A stretch of 64,000 nucleotides of DNA, from assembly GCA_963759375.1 (NCBI GenBank), contig CAVWYY010000006.1, positions 496,001-560,000 of the forward strand, written 5' to 3'. The notes under the pieces were generated by a model. The model was not told where the DNA came from. It saw nothing but the letters and a program-made list of their open reading frames with translations, and made no database searches. A program made the position numbers and the translations under genes. Source of the DNA: DASSUW01 sp963759375. Its GTDB lineage: Bacteria; Actinomycetota; Thermoleophilia; Solirubrobacterales; Solirubrobacteraceae. Position 1 is the stretch's first letter; each line of letters begins with the position of its first letter. Below, one piece after another: positions 24,935 to 33,389 of this stretch.

Positions 24935-26647
24935 ATGACCGCAATGAAGTGGTGGGGATGGGGCCACGACGGCTTGTCGTTCACCCACGACGATAAGCCC
25001 GGCCTCGCCCCGTTCATCTGGCAGCATCTGCGGCTCGACCTCGAGCAGGTCGCCTCCCGGCCTGTCGCGTTCGGCGACCTCGAGGTCGCCGACCCGGACC
25101 TCCCCGAGGAGCTGCGCGCGGCGCTCGACGACGCCGTCGGTCCCGCGCACGTGTCGATCGAGCCGTTGGACCGCGTGGTCCACGCGCGCGGCAAGTGCCT
25201 GCGCGACCTTGTCCGCCACCGGACCGGCGACATCGGCCGCGTTCCCGACGCGGTCGTCCGCCCCGGGACCGAGGCCGAGGTCGAGGCGATCATGGCCGCG
25301 GTCTTGAAGGCCGACTGCGTGCTCATCCCCTTCGGCGGCGGCACGAACATCTCCGGCAGCCTCGAGCCGCTGGCGGACGACCCCCGCCCGGTGCTCTCGG
25401 TGGACCTGGCCCGGATGGACCGCGTCCTCGACATCGACGAGGCATCGGGACTCGCCCGTGTGCAGCCGGGCGTCTTCGGGCCGGACCTGGAGGAGCAGCT
25501 CGGCGCGCGCGGCTGGACCGTCGGCCACTTCCCGGACAGCTTCACGCACTCGACGCTGGGCGGCTGGATCGCGACGCGGTCGTCGGGGATGCAGTCCGAC
25601 AAGTACGGCGACATCGCCGACCTCACGCGGGCCGTCCGCGTCGTCACGCCCGCGGGCGTGCTCGTCACCCGCCCCGTCCCGGCCAGCTCGGCCGGCCCGG
25701 ACGTGCGTCAGATGGTGCTCGGCAGCGAGGGGCGGCTCGGCGTCATCACCGAGGCGACGATCCACGTGCACCGAGTCCCGGCCGAGCGCCTGGTCCTCGG
25801 CTACCTGTTCCCCGACTGGCCCCGCGCGCTCGAAGCGATGCGCGAGCTCGCCGCGAGCGAGGCCGCGCCGTCGGTCACGCGCGTGTCCGACGCTCCGGAG
25901 ACCGCGTTCTCGTTCGCCACGAAGAAGGCGTCGACCGCCGTCGACCGCGTCAAGTCGAAGGCGCTGATGGCGTTCCTGGAGCGCCGCAAGGGCTACGACC
26001 TCGACGCGCTGTGCCTGTCGTTCATCGGCTTCGAGGGCAGTGAGCGCCACGTCGCGCGGCAGCGCCGGCTCGTCGGGAAGGTCGTCTCGCGCCACGGCGG
26101 CCTGTGCATCGGCCGCGGCCCGGGCGAGCTCTACGACCAGAAGAAGTTCGACACCCCCTACATCCGCGACTACCTACTCGACCGCGGCGCGCTCGCCGAC
26201 GTCTCCGAGACCGCGGCGCCCTGGAGCGTGCTGCCGGGGCTCTACGAAAGGGTCACGGCCGCGGCCCGCGGCGCGTTCGCCGACCTCGGCGTCGCCGGCT
26301 ACGTCATGTGCCACCTCTCCCACAGCTACCACGCGGGCGCCTGCCTGTACTTCACGTTCGCGATCAACCCGTCCGGCGTCCGCGAGCCGCTCGAGGAGTA
26401 CGACGTGGTCAAGTCGGCCATCCAGCAGGCGTTCGTGGACGGCGGCGCCACCCTCTCACACCATCACGCTGTCGGCACCGAGCACGCGCGCTGGCTCGAG
26501 GAGGACATCTCCGCGCCGGGCGTCGCGATGCTGCGCGCGCTCCTCGAAGGAGTCGACCCGGGCGCGAACCTCAATCCCGGCAAGATCGTCGCCGACCCCG
26601 CCCGCTCGCCCACGGGCGCGGCGTCGAGCTCCGCCGGCCAGCCGTAG
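24935..26647 (+). CDS. FAD-binding oxidase, alkyldihydroxyacetonephosphate synthase-like
   Basis: A 570-residue two-domain flavoprotein. The FAD-binding part has PFGGGTNISGSL (pyrophosphate loop) and PDSFTHSTLGGWIATRSSG, characteristic of alkylglycerone-phosphate synthase, which makes the ether bond of ether lipids. The C-terminal FAD-oxidase domain contains SHSYHAGACLYFTF and SHHHAVGTEHARWLEED, including the His-rich active-site loop. A related D-lactate/glycolate-type oxidase is the alternative. ATGs at 24935 and 24944 are both possible. The gap from 24805 to 24934 holds no recognised element. Confidence 0.8.
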   Translation: MTAMKWWGWGHDGLSFTHDDKPGLAPFIWQHLRLDLEQVASRPVAFGDLEVADPDLPEELRAALDDAVGPAHVSIEPLDRVVHARGKCLRDLVRHRTGDIGRVPDAVVRPGTEAEVEAIMAAVLKADCVLIPFGGGTNISGSLEPLADDPRPVLSVDLARMDRVLDIDEASGLARVQPGVFGPDLEEQLGARGWTVGHFPDSFTHSTLGGWIATRSSGMQSDKYGDIADLTRAVRVVTPAGVLVTRPVPASSAGPDVRQMVLGSEGRLGVITEATIHVHRVPAERLVLGYLFPDWPRALEAMRELAASEAAPSVTRVSDAPETAFSFATKKASTAVDRVKSKALMAFLERRKGYDLDALCLSFIGFEGSERHVARQRRLVGKVVSRHGGLCIGRGPGELYDQKKFDTPYIRDYLLDRGALADVSETAAPWSVLPGLYERVTAAARGAFADLGVAGYVMCHLSHSYHAGACLYFTFAINPSGVREPLEEYDVVKSAIQQAFVDGGATLSHHHAVGTEHARWLEEDISAPGVAMLRALLEGVDPGANLNPGKIVADPARSPTGAASSSAGQP

Positions 26648-26679
26648 CGACACCTCGACGATCCCAAGGAGTTAGATGG

Positions 26680-27714
26680 ATGCCGGCCCACGACGCGATC
26701 CGCGGCGAGATCCTCCGTCTCGCAGACCGCGATCTGGACCGTTACGACTTCGCCCGTGAGGCGGCGCACGTACTGCGCCGCGCCGTGCCATTCGACGCGA
26801 TGGCCGGCGTCTGGTTCGACCCGGAGACCGGGCTGCCGGTCGACGCATGGATCGACAACTCGCTCGCCGGCGGCGCGAGTTCCCGCCTGCCGGAGATCGG
26901 GTTCCACGAGACCGACATCACTGCGTTCAGGCAGCTGGCCGCCTCGGGCCGACCGGCGGCCAGCCTGAGCGAAGCGGCCGGCGGGACCCTCGACCGGCCC
27001 CGCGGTTTGGGCGACGAGCTCCGGTCCGTGTATTTCGGCGACTCGGGCATGTGGTGCGGGTACGTGATGTATCGCGAGCGCGGAGCTCCCGACTTTGCGG
27101 GGCGGGAGGTGGACCTGATCGCCTCGCTCAATGGCGGGCGCCCGGACCTCCACCGCGTGAGACTCCAGCAGGATCTCTCGTCGGACGTGGGCGACGGCGA
27201 TCCCGGCCTGCTGCTCCTCGACGACCAGGACGGCGTCGAGATGGCCAACCCTGCCGCTGCCGCCTGGCTCGATGAGCTGCGCGCTCGCCGGCGACGGCTT
27301 CCGGTGGTCGTGGCGGCGGTCGCCCAGCGCGCTCGGGAGATCGCGTCCGGAGACAGCAGCCTCGCGGCGACGGCGCGCGCCCGGACGGTGTCCGGGCGAT
27401 GGATCACCGTGCGCGGATGGGTGCTGCAGAACGGCAGCGAAGCCCGTACCGCGATCACGCTCGAGCCGGCGCGAGGCCCCGAGCTCGCCGAGCTCCTCGC
27501 GGAGGCCTACGGGCTCACCGCGCGCGAGCGGCGCGTGTCCAAGCTCGTCGCGCAAGGCCTGCCCAACGCCGCGATCGCCGCCCGGCTGTACCTGTCGACC
27601 TACACGGTCCAGGACCACCTCAAGGCGATCTTCGAGAAGCTCGACGTATCTAACCGCGGTCAGCTCGTCGCCAGGCTGTTCCTCGATCCGGCTCGACCGC
27701 CAAGACATGGTTGA
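26680..27714 (+). CDS. LuxR-family transcriptional regulator
   Basis: 344 residues. A variable N-terminal sensory part (AAHVLRRAVPFDAMAGVWFDP, then GLLLLDDQDGVEMANPAAAAWLDEL) looks like GAF/PAS-type domains. The C-terminus is a LuxR HTH: LTARERRVSKLVAQGLPNAA, then LYLSTYTVQDHLKAIFEKLDV. AAGGAG lies just upstream of the ATG at 26680. The last 65 bases overlap the convergent flavin oxidase gene. It is a single-gene regulator of unknown signal. Confidence 0.85.
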   Translation: MPAHDAIRGEILRLADRDLDRYDFAREAAHVLRRAVPFDAMAGVWFDPETGLPVDAWIDNSLAGGASSRLPEIGFHETDITAFRQLAASGRPAASLSEAAGGTLDRPRGLGDELRSVYFGDSGMWCGYVMYRERGAPDFAGREVDLIASLNGGRPDLHRVRLQQDLSSDVGDGDPGLLLLDDQDGVEMANPAAAAWLDELRARRRRLPVVVAAVAQRAREIASGDSSLAATARARTVSGRWITVRGWVLQNGSEARTAITLEPARGPELAELLAEAYGLTARERRVSKLVAQGLPNAAIAARLYLSTYTVQDHLKAIFEKLDVSNRGQLVARLFLDPARPPRHG

Positions 27715-29212
27715 AGACCCGGTGGGGATCCCATCGGCCCTTCGCTTCCTGGAGTCTCTTGTAGTTCCCGCCGTAGTACAGGGCGGACCATGGGACGCCT
27801 GATCGGTTCCATTCCTCTTCCAGAAGGTCCGGGTCCGGCCAATTGATGAAGCAGCCGCCGGTCCGATCGTCGGGTACCGGCACGCCACCCGTGGCTGCGA
27901 ACACGTCCCGATAAAGGGTTCGCGTCCAGGTCAGGTGCTTTTCGTCCTCTTCTGGGTCGTCCCAGAAACTGGCCACCGACAACAGCGCTACCGAGTCCCG
28001 CTCGGCGACGGCAGTGTCCTGCGGGCTCAACGCGTTGATCTCCCCGCCCCAAGTCGCGAATACAGCCGTGGCGCCCCGCCATCCATAGTCGTCACTCGTC
28101 AAGCGCTCGACAATCGTCCTGATCTGTGATCCGTCCAATGCGGATCGCAGGAACGCGCCTTTGGTCTTCGAACGCAGTTGCGTCGCCGGTATGCCCAGCA
28201 CGGCGGGTACTTCCGGAGCATTGATCGTGGTGTACTGCCATGGCGCGTCATCTTGTGTCGTCTTGGAGCCGTTCGGCACATTCGCTGTCACCTCGGCGAA
28301 GTACGTGCCCAGCGCTTCGGTACTTCCCGGCTGCCCGGGGTCGACCTGGCCGGTCAACGTCACGACGCCGAACTCCTTGCGAAACAAGACCAACGCGCCG
28401 AACACGGATGCCGCCGGGCTCCCGGGCGAACTGTTCCGTTCACACCAGCGCATGTAGTTGTTGATCAGCGTGGTGAGTGCCTCGTCGTCGAGGTCCGCCC
28501 ACCGCCACGCAACGGAGGCCATCGTGTGGCCGGAAGGCCGCTTCGGCAGAAGCAGCGACGGGTCGTCGCCCTGGGCATCTCGACAACGGAACCAGAATTT
28601 CGTTGCCACGCCGAAGTTTCCACCACCGCCACCGGTGTGCGCCCACCAGAGGTCACGATGCGGGTCGTCCTGTTCTCGCGTCGCAGTCACCGCCTTCGCC
28701 TTGCCAGTCTCGTCGACCACGACGGATTCCACCGCGTACAGGTGATCGGATATCTGGCCGTACAGCCGCGACAACGGTCCGAAACCGCCACCGGTCACGT
28801 GCCCTCCCATGCCGACACCGGTACAGCTCCCTCCCGGCAAGGTCACGCCCCAGCGCATATCGAGCGCTTGGTACACACGACCGAGCGTCGCCCCTGCTTC
28901 CACGGCGAATGCACGCCGATGGCGGTCGTAGTACACCGAATCCATCTGGCCGAGATCAATCACGCACTGGACGGCGGGATCGTCGACGAACCCCTCCATA
29001 CAGTGGCCGCCACTGCGCACCGCGAGCTTCTTTCCGGATGCGACGACCGCGTCGACCGCATTCACCACCTGGCCCGTGTCGGCCACGACGAACACGCTGT
29101 CCGGTGTGCCGACAACGCGTCGGTTGTACCCGCGTAGCTGCAAATCTCGGTAACGCGGATCGCCGGGATTCACCTCCGCCAAGCGAGTGCCTGACGTCAA
29201 TTCCGCATTCAT
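27650..29212 (-). CDS. Berberine-bridge-type FAD-linked oxidase (bicovalent flavin)
   Basis: A 520-residue BBE-like flavoenzyme. KLAVRSGGHCMEG contains the His that carries FAD; WGVTLPGGSCTGVGMGGHVTGGGFG (in pieces) supplies the second, Cys, attachment; HTGGGGGNFGV is a further FAD contact. The C-terminal BBE motif is ALYYGGNYKRLQEAKGRWDPHRVFNH. Such enzymes oxidise sugars, alkaloids or polyketide intermediates. Base composition is visibly lower in GC than the neighbours, suggesting transfer. Its 3' end overlaps the convergent LuxR gene. Confidence 0.88.
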   Translation of the reverse strand: MNAELTSGTRLAEVNPGDPRYRDLQLRGYNRRVVGTPDSVFVVADTGQVVNAVDAVVASGKKLAVRSGGHCMEGFVDDPAVQCVIDLGQMDSVYYDRHRRAFAVEAGATLGRVYQALDMRWGVTLPGGSCTGVGMGGHVTGGGFGPLSRLYGQISDHLYAVESVVVDETGKAKAVTATREQDDPHRDLWWAHTGGGGGNFGVATKFWFRCRDAQGDDPSLLLPKRPSGHTMASVAWRWADLDDEALTTLINNYMRWCERNSSPGSPAASVFGALVLFRKEFGVVTLTGQVDPGQPGSTEALGTYFAEVTANVPNGSKTTQDDAPWQYTTINAPEVPAVLGIPATQLRSKTKGAFLRSALDGSQIRTIVERLTSDDYGWRGATAVFATWGGEINALSPQDTAVAERDSVALLSVASFWDDPEEDEKHLTWTRTLYRDVFAATGGVPVPDDRTGGCFINWPDPDLLEEEWNRSGVPWSALYYGGNYKRLQEAKGRWDPHRVFNHVLAVEPDRGTAWRRADRG

Positions 29213-29295
29213 CGCCTCTCAGGCTGCCGACCCGCATCCCAGCCCACAATCCCTGAATCCAGGGTGATCTCGGATCGTGCCGGAGAGTTCGCCGC

Positions 29296-29733
29296 GTGAC
29301 GGACCGCGGCTATCGTTCGGGCGTGGCCGAGGAGGAATCCGAGGTGGCTGACCGCGACGCGATCGTGCGCGTGGCCCTCGACTACTTCGAGGGCTGGTTC
29401 GATGGCGACGCCGCCCGCATGGAGCGGACGCTCCATCCCGATTTGGCCAAGCGATCCCCGGACGACGCTCCGGCCCCCGGGGAACTGGAGAAGCTCACGG
29501 CACCGGAGATGATCGAGGCGACGGCGAAGGGGATCGGGAAGACGCGAGACGTCCCTGATCGCGGAATCGAAGTCGACGTCGAGCACGTGCATCGCGAGAT
29601 CGCGAACGTCACCGTCCGCTCCGCCGTCTACGTCGAGTATCTGCACCTGGTGCGTACGCGCGACGGATGGAAGATCGTCAACGCCCTGTGGCAGCACCCC
29701 CGCCAGGACTCGAACCTGGGACCTGCGGATTAG
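29296..29733 (+). CDS. NTF2/SnoaL-like (putative lumazine-binding type) protein, C-terminus reading into a tRNA gene
   Basis: 145 residues. RDAIVRVALDYFEGWFDGDAARMERTLHPDLAKR and LHLVRTRDGWKIVNALWQ have the cone-shaped NTF2 fold pattern of the SnoaL/lumazine-binding-like group. The last eleven residues (RQDSNLGPAD and neighbours) are the classic translation of a tRNA 3' half on the other strand, so the natural gene end was probably altered or overlaps the tRNA. The GTG at 29296 or a later GTG (VAEEESEVADRD) may be the start. Confidence 0.65.
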   Translation: MTDRGYRSGVAEEESEVADRDAIVRVALDYFEGWFDGDAARMERTLHPDLAKRSPDDAPAPGELEKLTAPEMIEATAKGIGKTRDVPDRGIEVDVEHVHREIANVTVRSAVYVEYLHLVRTRDGWKIVNALWQHPRQDSNLGPAD

Positions 29734-29769
29734 AAGTCCGCGGCAGGATCGAGCTAGAGCTACGGGGGC
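29695..29769 (-). tRNA. tRNA-Arg(TCT)-like gene, left junction of the integrated element; D arm damaged
   Basis: Read on the minus strand, the acceptor GCCCCCG pairs with CGGGGGT, the anticodon arm GCGGACTTCTAATCCGC carries TCT, and the T arm CCAGGTTCGAGTCCTGG is perfect. The D arm (GCTC followed by no GAGC) does not pair, unlike the 5' half found at 33160-33117. This is the 3' half of the original gene joined to element-derived sequence, so function is doubtful. Confidence 0.6.
29725..29741. repeat. Left attachment core
   Basis: GCGGATTAGAAGTCCGC on the plus strand, identical to 33117-33133; it is the tRNA-Arg anticodon stem-loop and the probable crossover segment. Confidence 0.7.
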
Positions 29770-29893
29770 AGTGCTTGTTTGCAGGGCTTTGTTCGTGCGT
29801 CGCGTCGAATCCGTTCGACGGTTGTGTTTCGTCGGTGCGGACGGGGCCGCTAGCGCGAACCCTTTTTCAAAAACCGTCTACGGAAGGGGCACC

Positions 29894-31140
29894 ATGCCGG
29901 GAACAGTCCGCACCCGCGCAACCGAATACGGCCAGAGCTATCAGGCCCGCTGGCGACCACCAGGCGACGGCCGCGACAGCGAGCGCCGAAGCAAGACGTT
30001 CAAGTCGAAGCCGGACGCTCAGCAGTGGTTGCGCGACATCGGAAACTGCCGCGCGCCGAGGCCGCCTATGTCGATCCGCGTCGCGGCACCATCCTGTTCG
30101 CCGACATCGCCGACGAGTGGCTGGAGATCAAGGAGCAGGACGCTAGAACCACGGACCCACAGCGACTACACCTCAACGGTCCGCACCTGGCTGGTGCCGG
30201 AGACCGTGACCCGCTCGGGCTATCGGTCGCCGTTCGACAAGCGCGTGTCGGCGCATCACTGCCGGCCAGATCGAAGAGTGGTTGACGCGGAATCGCCGAC
30301 AAGCGCAAGGCACCGCACGATGGTCAAGACGTACGGCGTGGCGGCACAGATCATGGCGTTCGCGACACGACGGGGATACATCGCCATGAACCCGTGCGAG
30401 AGCGTCAAGCTTCCCCGCGCCAATCGAGCCGACTACGACCCCGACACCGGGGACTTCATCGAGGCCGAGCCGCCCAGCATCGCCGTCCTCAGACAAGGCC
30501 GAGATCACCAGCCCTCGCCGACGCCATGCCGACACCCGGCTACGCATCGCCGTCACGTTCGACGCCTGGATGGGCCTGCGCGCGGGCGAGCTATGGGCGC
30601 TGCGCCGCAAGGATGTCGATGAGCTCCACGGCGGTGTCCACGTCCGCCGAGCATGGAAGGAGGTGAACGGAGCCACCGCGGTGAGCAAAGCGCTACTTCC
30701 TCGGCCCGCTGAAGACGAAGGCGGGCGAGCGGTACATCGCCATGCCGGAGTTCCTCGCAGACGATGTTGGCCGGCTACATGGAGGCGAACGTGGCCGCTG
30801 ACCCCGAGGCCTGGGTGTTCCCCGCAGCCCGATGGCAACCCGGTTCGCCAGAGCGGCGTTCTACAAGCGCATCTTCAAGCCCGCCGTCAAGACGGCGCTG
30901 CCTGACAAGTCAGCCAGCTCCGCTTCCACGATCTGCGGCATACCGCCGCGAGCTTCATCTTGGCCGTGGATCCGAACCTGTTCTTGGTCATGAAGAGGCT
31001 CGGGCACGCTTCGATGGTCACGACCACGAAGACGTACGGCGCACCTGGTTGGTGATGTCGACGCGATGCTGGTGACCAGTGCCTCGATGAGTTGCAGCAA
31101 GCAGCCCGAGTCGGAGACTGTCGTGAAGCTCTCGCGGTAG
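29894..31140 (+). CDS. Tyrosine recombinase / phage-type integrase, frame broken
   Basis: Starts MPGTVRTRATEYGQSYQARW, an AP2-like N-terminal arm-binding part. Then come EAAYVDPRRGTILFADIADEW (core-binding), GQIEEWLTRNRR, MVKTYGVAAQIMAFATRRGY, the catalytic domain FDAWMGLRAGELWALRRKDV with the first Arg, LRFHDLRHTAASFI with His-x-x-Arg, LVMKRLGHASMVTTTKTYG with the second His and the Tyr nucleophile. All catalytic residues survive, but at least eight frame shifts interrupt the gene, again suggesting sequence errors. It lies next to the left attachment site and drives integration into the tRNA-Arg gene. Confidence 0.8.
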
Positions 31141-31474
31141 CGCTCCACCCACGGGCGAACCGCCGTCCAGGTCGCGCTGTTCCCTTCAGGGAGAGCAGAA
31201 ACGTACGGTGGAGCTCCGCGCGGAGAGAGCGCAAGCGGCGGCTTTCCGGATTGCTTACTACGTGCAGCAGGTGTAGGCTCGCCGAGTCGGGGGACGCCCG
31301 AAAGGGCCGGCAGCGGGGCGAACACAGCCCCGAACGTTCTTGGCCGATTCGTCGCTGTGAGGGCCCTACCATTTCCGCCGTCCACGTGTCATACGGGCCG
31401 CGCAAGATCGATTTGATCGGGTTGCCCTCGGTGTCTGTCCAAGGGCCTATCGGCGCAATCACGGGGGAGGCGGC
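31141..31474. other. Gene-free stretch inside the element
   Basis: 334 bases between the integrase and the secreted-protein gene. Overlapping reading frames on both strands lack recognisable domains or starts with ribosome sites. It probably holds the promoter of the downstream gene; GGGGGAGG just before 31475 is the ribosome site. Confidence 0.4.
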
Positions 31475-32815
31475 ATGCGCAGCTTGCTCATGATGCTGGC
31501 AACGGCAGTCAGCATGGTTCTTCTTGCATGCGGAATCGCGGTGGCGGACACCGTTACGACAAACTTCGAGGGATTGAACCGCGCTAGCGTCAACGGTCAG
31601 GACGGCTGGAAGAGCGCTCCACCTGGGTCGGATATTCCAGGCTCCCCGACCGGGGAGTTTGACCAGGCGGTTGTGGCCAATGGCGGAATTGCTGCTGCCT
31701 TCGGACAGCAGTCGTTGCGTATGTCGAACCGATATGCGTCTCGTGCGTTCTCCACACAGACGTACTCGGAGCAGGCGACACCAGCTGCCGGCGAGACCGC
31801 GAGCAATACGGAGTACATCGGCCAGTTCTCATTCATCCCCGCGACCCCCGACTATCAGCCCGGGCTCTTATTGACCGTCAGCCCGGACGCTTACGATGGC
31901 TCGCGCATGTCCTGGGTGGGTCTGCAAGATACGGCGGAGGGTATCGAGGTCCACGTCTCCGATAGCCCCGACGTAGATGGCAACTTCGAGGATTACAACG
32001 TCGCCCTGCTGAAGGACCGTACGGTTCCACATACGATCAGGTTCTGGATCAAAGTCAACCCTGGCGTCGACAACGATCGGGTGCAAGTCGCCATCGACGG
32101 TGATCCAGTTGAGGGTCCAACGGTTCCCGAGGGTGGGTGCTTCACGACCTGGGAGAACTATTACCGCACCGCTGAGGACCAGGCAGGGCCGCCGAACAAC
32201 GCCATGCCGGCGAGCATCAACAGCCTGCAGTTCCGCTCCAGCGTGCCCGCTCCTGACCTCATCACTGGCGGCTACATGTTCGACAATGTGAGTAGCACCA
32301 CCGCCAACGGCCCCGGTCCCCCAGCAGATTGCTCAGGTGACCCGCCAGACAACATCGACATCGACAAGACCACACGAACGCGGTTCGCGCACCCAGGCGA
32401 CCTCATCACCTACAAGATCACCGTCAGAAACCGCGGCGACGCGCCAGCGCGCAGGCTGCGGACGTGCGACCGAGCGCCGCGCGCACTGAAGTTCGTGCGG
32501 GCCAGCCGGCATCTGCGCCGCGCAGCCGGCAGCCGTCGGCTGTGCCTCACGTTCGGTCTGATACGGCCGGGTCAGCGCAGGACGTTCCGTGCCACCTTCA
32601 GGCTGCGCGCGAACGTCACCGCGGGTACCGTGACCAACGGCGCGAGCGCGGACACGCCCACCGGGTCCGCGCCGTCACCGTCGCCGCCCGAGCGCGCCCG
32701 CAAGCCGCAGCGACGCCGGGTCGCCGCCAGGGACGCGGCGGTGGTCGGGGTGCTGGGCGCCGGAGCCCGGAGCTGCTCGGCGGCGTTGAACCACCGCGCC
32801 CGCGCAGCCTGCTGA
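31475..32815 (+). CDS. Secreted protein with DUF11-type repeat domain
   Basis: 446 residues. A signal peptide (LATAVSMVLLACGIAVADT) may be cleaved as AVA-D or as a lipoprotein at the Cys. A ~260-residue beta-rich domain follows (TEYIGQFSFIP, HTIRFWIKVNPGVDNDRVQVAIDG), like a concanavalin/LamG-type fold. Residues ~295-395 are a DUF11 repeat (DKTTRTRFAHPGDLITYKIT, VRNRGDAPARRLRTCDRAP, GTVTNGASADTPTG). The last ~50 residues are Arg/Pro-rich and may result from a frame shift near 32670. The first two thirds are lower in GC than the chromosome. Cargo of the integrated element; likely exposed on the cell surface. Confidence 0.7.
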   Translation: MRSLLMMLATAVSMVLLACGIAVADTVTTNFEGLNRASVNGQDGWKSAPPGSDIPGSPTGEFDQAVVANGGIAAAFGQQSLRMSNRYASRAFSTQTYSEQATPAAGETASNTEYIGQFSFIPATPDYQPGLLLTVSPDAYDGSRMSWVGLQDTAEGIEVHVSDSPDVDGNFEDYNVALLKDRTVPHTIRFWIKVNPGVDNDRVQVAIDGDPVEGPTVPEGGCFTTWENYYRTAEDQAGPPNNAMPASINSLQFRSSVPAPDLITGGYMFDNVSSTTANGPGPPADCSGDPPDNIDIDKTTRTRFAHPGDLITYKITVRNRGDAPARRLRTCDRAPRALKFVRASRHLRRAAGSRRLCLTFGLIRPGQRRTFRATFRLRANVTAGTVTNGASADTPTGSAPSPSPPERARKPQRRRVAARDAAVVGVLGAGARSCSAALNHRARAAC

Positions 32816-32895
32816 GCTGACCGACTGCGGCGGGCGGCCGAGAGGCCGCCCGCCGACCACCCCAGCGATGCGAGCGGTCGCTCTCTGCAAAGGCG

Positions 32896-33027
32896 ATGAC
32901 CGAGCGTCGCAAGCGATGGTCGGGTCAATACATCGTCGAGTCGTCGGACCACAGCTGGGAGTTCTTCCGCTGTTGCCGGTGCGGCAAGCTGCTGGACGAC
33001 GCCGAAGTCGCCAGCGCGGAAGGCTAA
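32896..33027 (+). CDS. 43-residue Cys-containing small protein
   Basis: ATG at 32896 preceded by AAAGG. The product MTERRKRWSGQYIVESSDHS... has a CCRCGK knuckle near residue 30 that resembles half of a zinc ribbon, and ends at TAA 33027. It is the last possible gene before the right attachment site. Evidence is limited to start, ribosome site and Cys motif. Confidence 0.4.
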   Translation: MTERRKRWSGQYIVESSDHSWEFFRCCRCGKLLDDAEVASAEG

Positions 33028-33116
33028 GGGACCGATTGGGGTCGCAAGAGGGCGGAGACGAGGCGGTGCCGTAGATCACAGAAACCCGGAAAGCCCTCGA
33101 AACAGCAGACTCGGAA

Positions 33117-33133
33117 GCGGATTAGAAGTCCGC
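33117..33133. repeat. Right attachment core
   Basis: Identical 17-base copy of the core at 29725-29741, within the tRNA anticodon arm. Confidence 0.7.
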
Positions 33134-33160
33134 TGCTCTATCCAGCTGAGCTACGGGGGC
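33117..33160 (-). tRNA. tRNA-Arg(TCT) 5' half, right junction
   Basis: The minus strand gives a perfect 44-base 5' half: GCCCCCG acceptor strand, D arm with pairing GCTC/GAGC and the TCT anticodon arm. It then leaves tRNA sequence after the anticodon stem (TTCCGAGTCTGC), with no pairing T arm or 3' acceptor strand. It is therefore partial and marks the right junction of the element. Confidence 0.65.
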
Positions 33161-33184
33161 CAGGTGGATGAGTTTATGCGCGGC

Positions 33185-33340
33185 TCAGTCGCGTGATGCG
33201 GCGGCGAGGGCGTCGATGCGCGACTTGAGGGTCTCGAGCGCGTAGCTGACCTGCCGGAGCTGCTGCTGGGCGTCGCTCACGAGCTTCTCGATCTCGGTGA
33301 CCTGGTCCTCGAGGGTCTTCGTCGCATCGAACCTCGGCAC
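33185..33340 (-). CDS. Small coiled-coil protein
   Basis: About 51 residues beginning VPRFDATKTLEDQ and continuing TEIEKLVSDAQQQLRQV, then ALETLKSRIDALAA. The heptad pattern indicates a coiled coil. The GTG at 33340 is preferred because a longer frame (to 33409) overlaps the NUDIX gene. Function unknown. Confidence 0.45.
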   Translation of the reverse strand: MPRFDATKTLEDQVTEIEKLVSDAQQQLRQVSYALETLKSRIDALAAASRD

Positions 33341-33389
33341 GACGCCGATCGTCCTCGACAACACCTGCGCGGTCAAGCCACCTGACCGA

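Larger units (their letters stand above)
29725..33133. mobile_element. 3.4-kb element integrated in a tRNA-Arg gene
   Basis: Two direct copies of the 17-base anticodon-arm core (29725-29741 and 33117-33133) bound the region. The tRNA 3' half lies outside the left copy and the tRNA 5' half outside the right copy. A tyrosine recombinase gene starts 150 bases inside the left end. Cargo is a secreted DUF11-type protein and a 43-residue Cys-containing protein, with lower GC than the chromosome around it. No replication or transfer genes are present. Confidence 0.7.

Noticed and set aside
30861..31462. Minus-strand reading frames at the end of the integrase
   Set aside because: They mirror the integrase catalytic domain in the opposite strand and have no ribosome site or recognisable motif.
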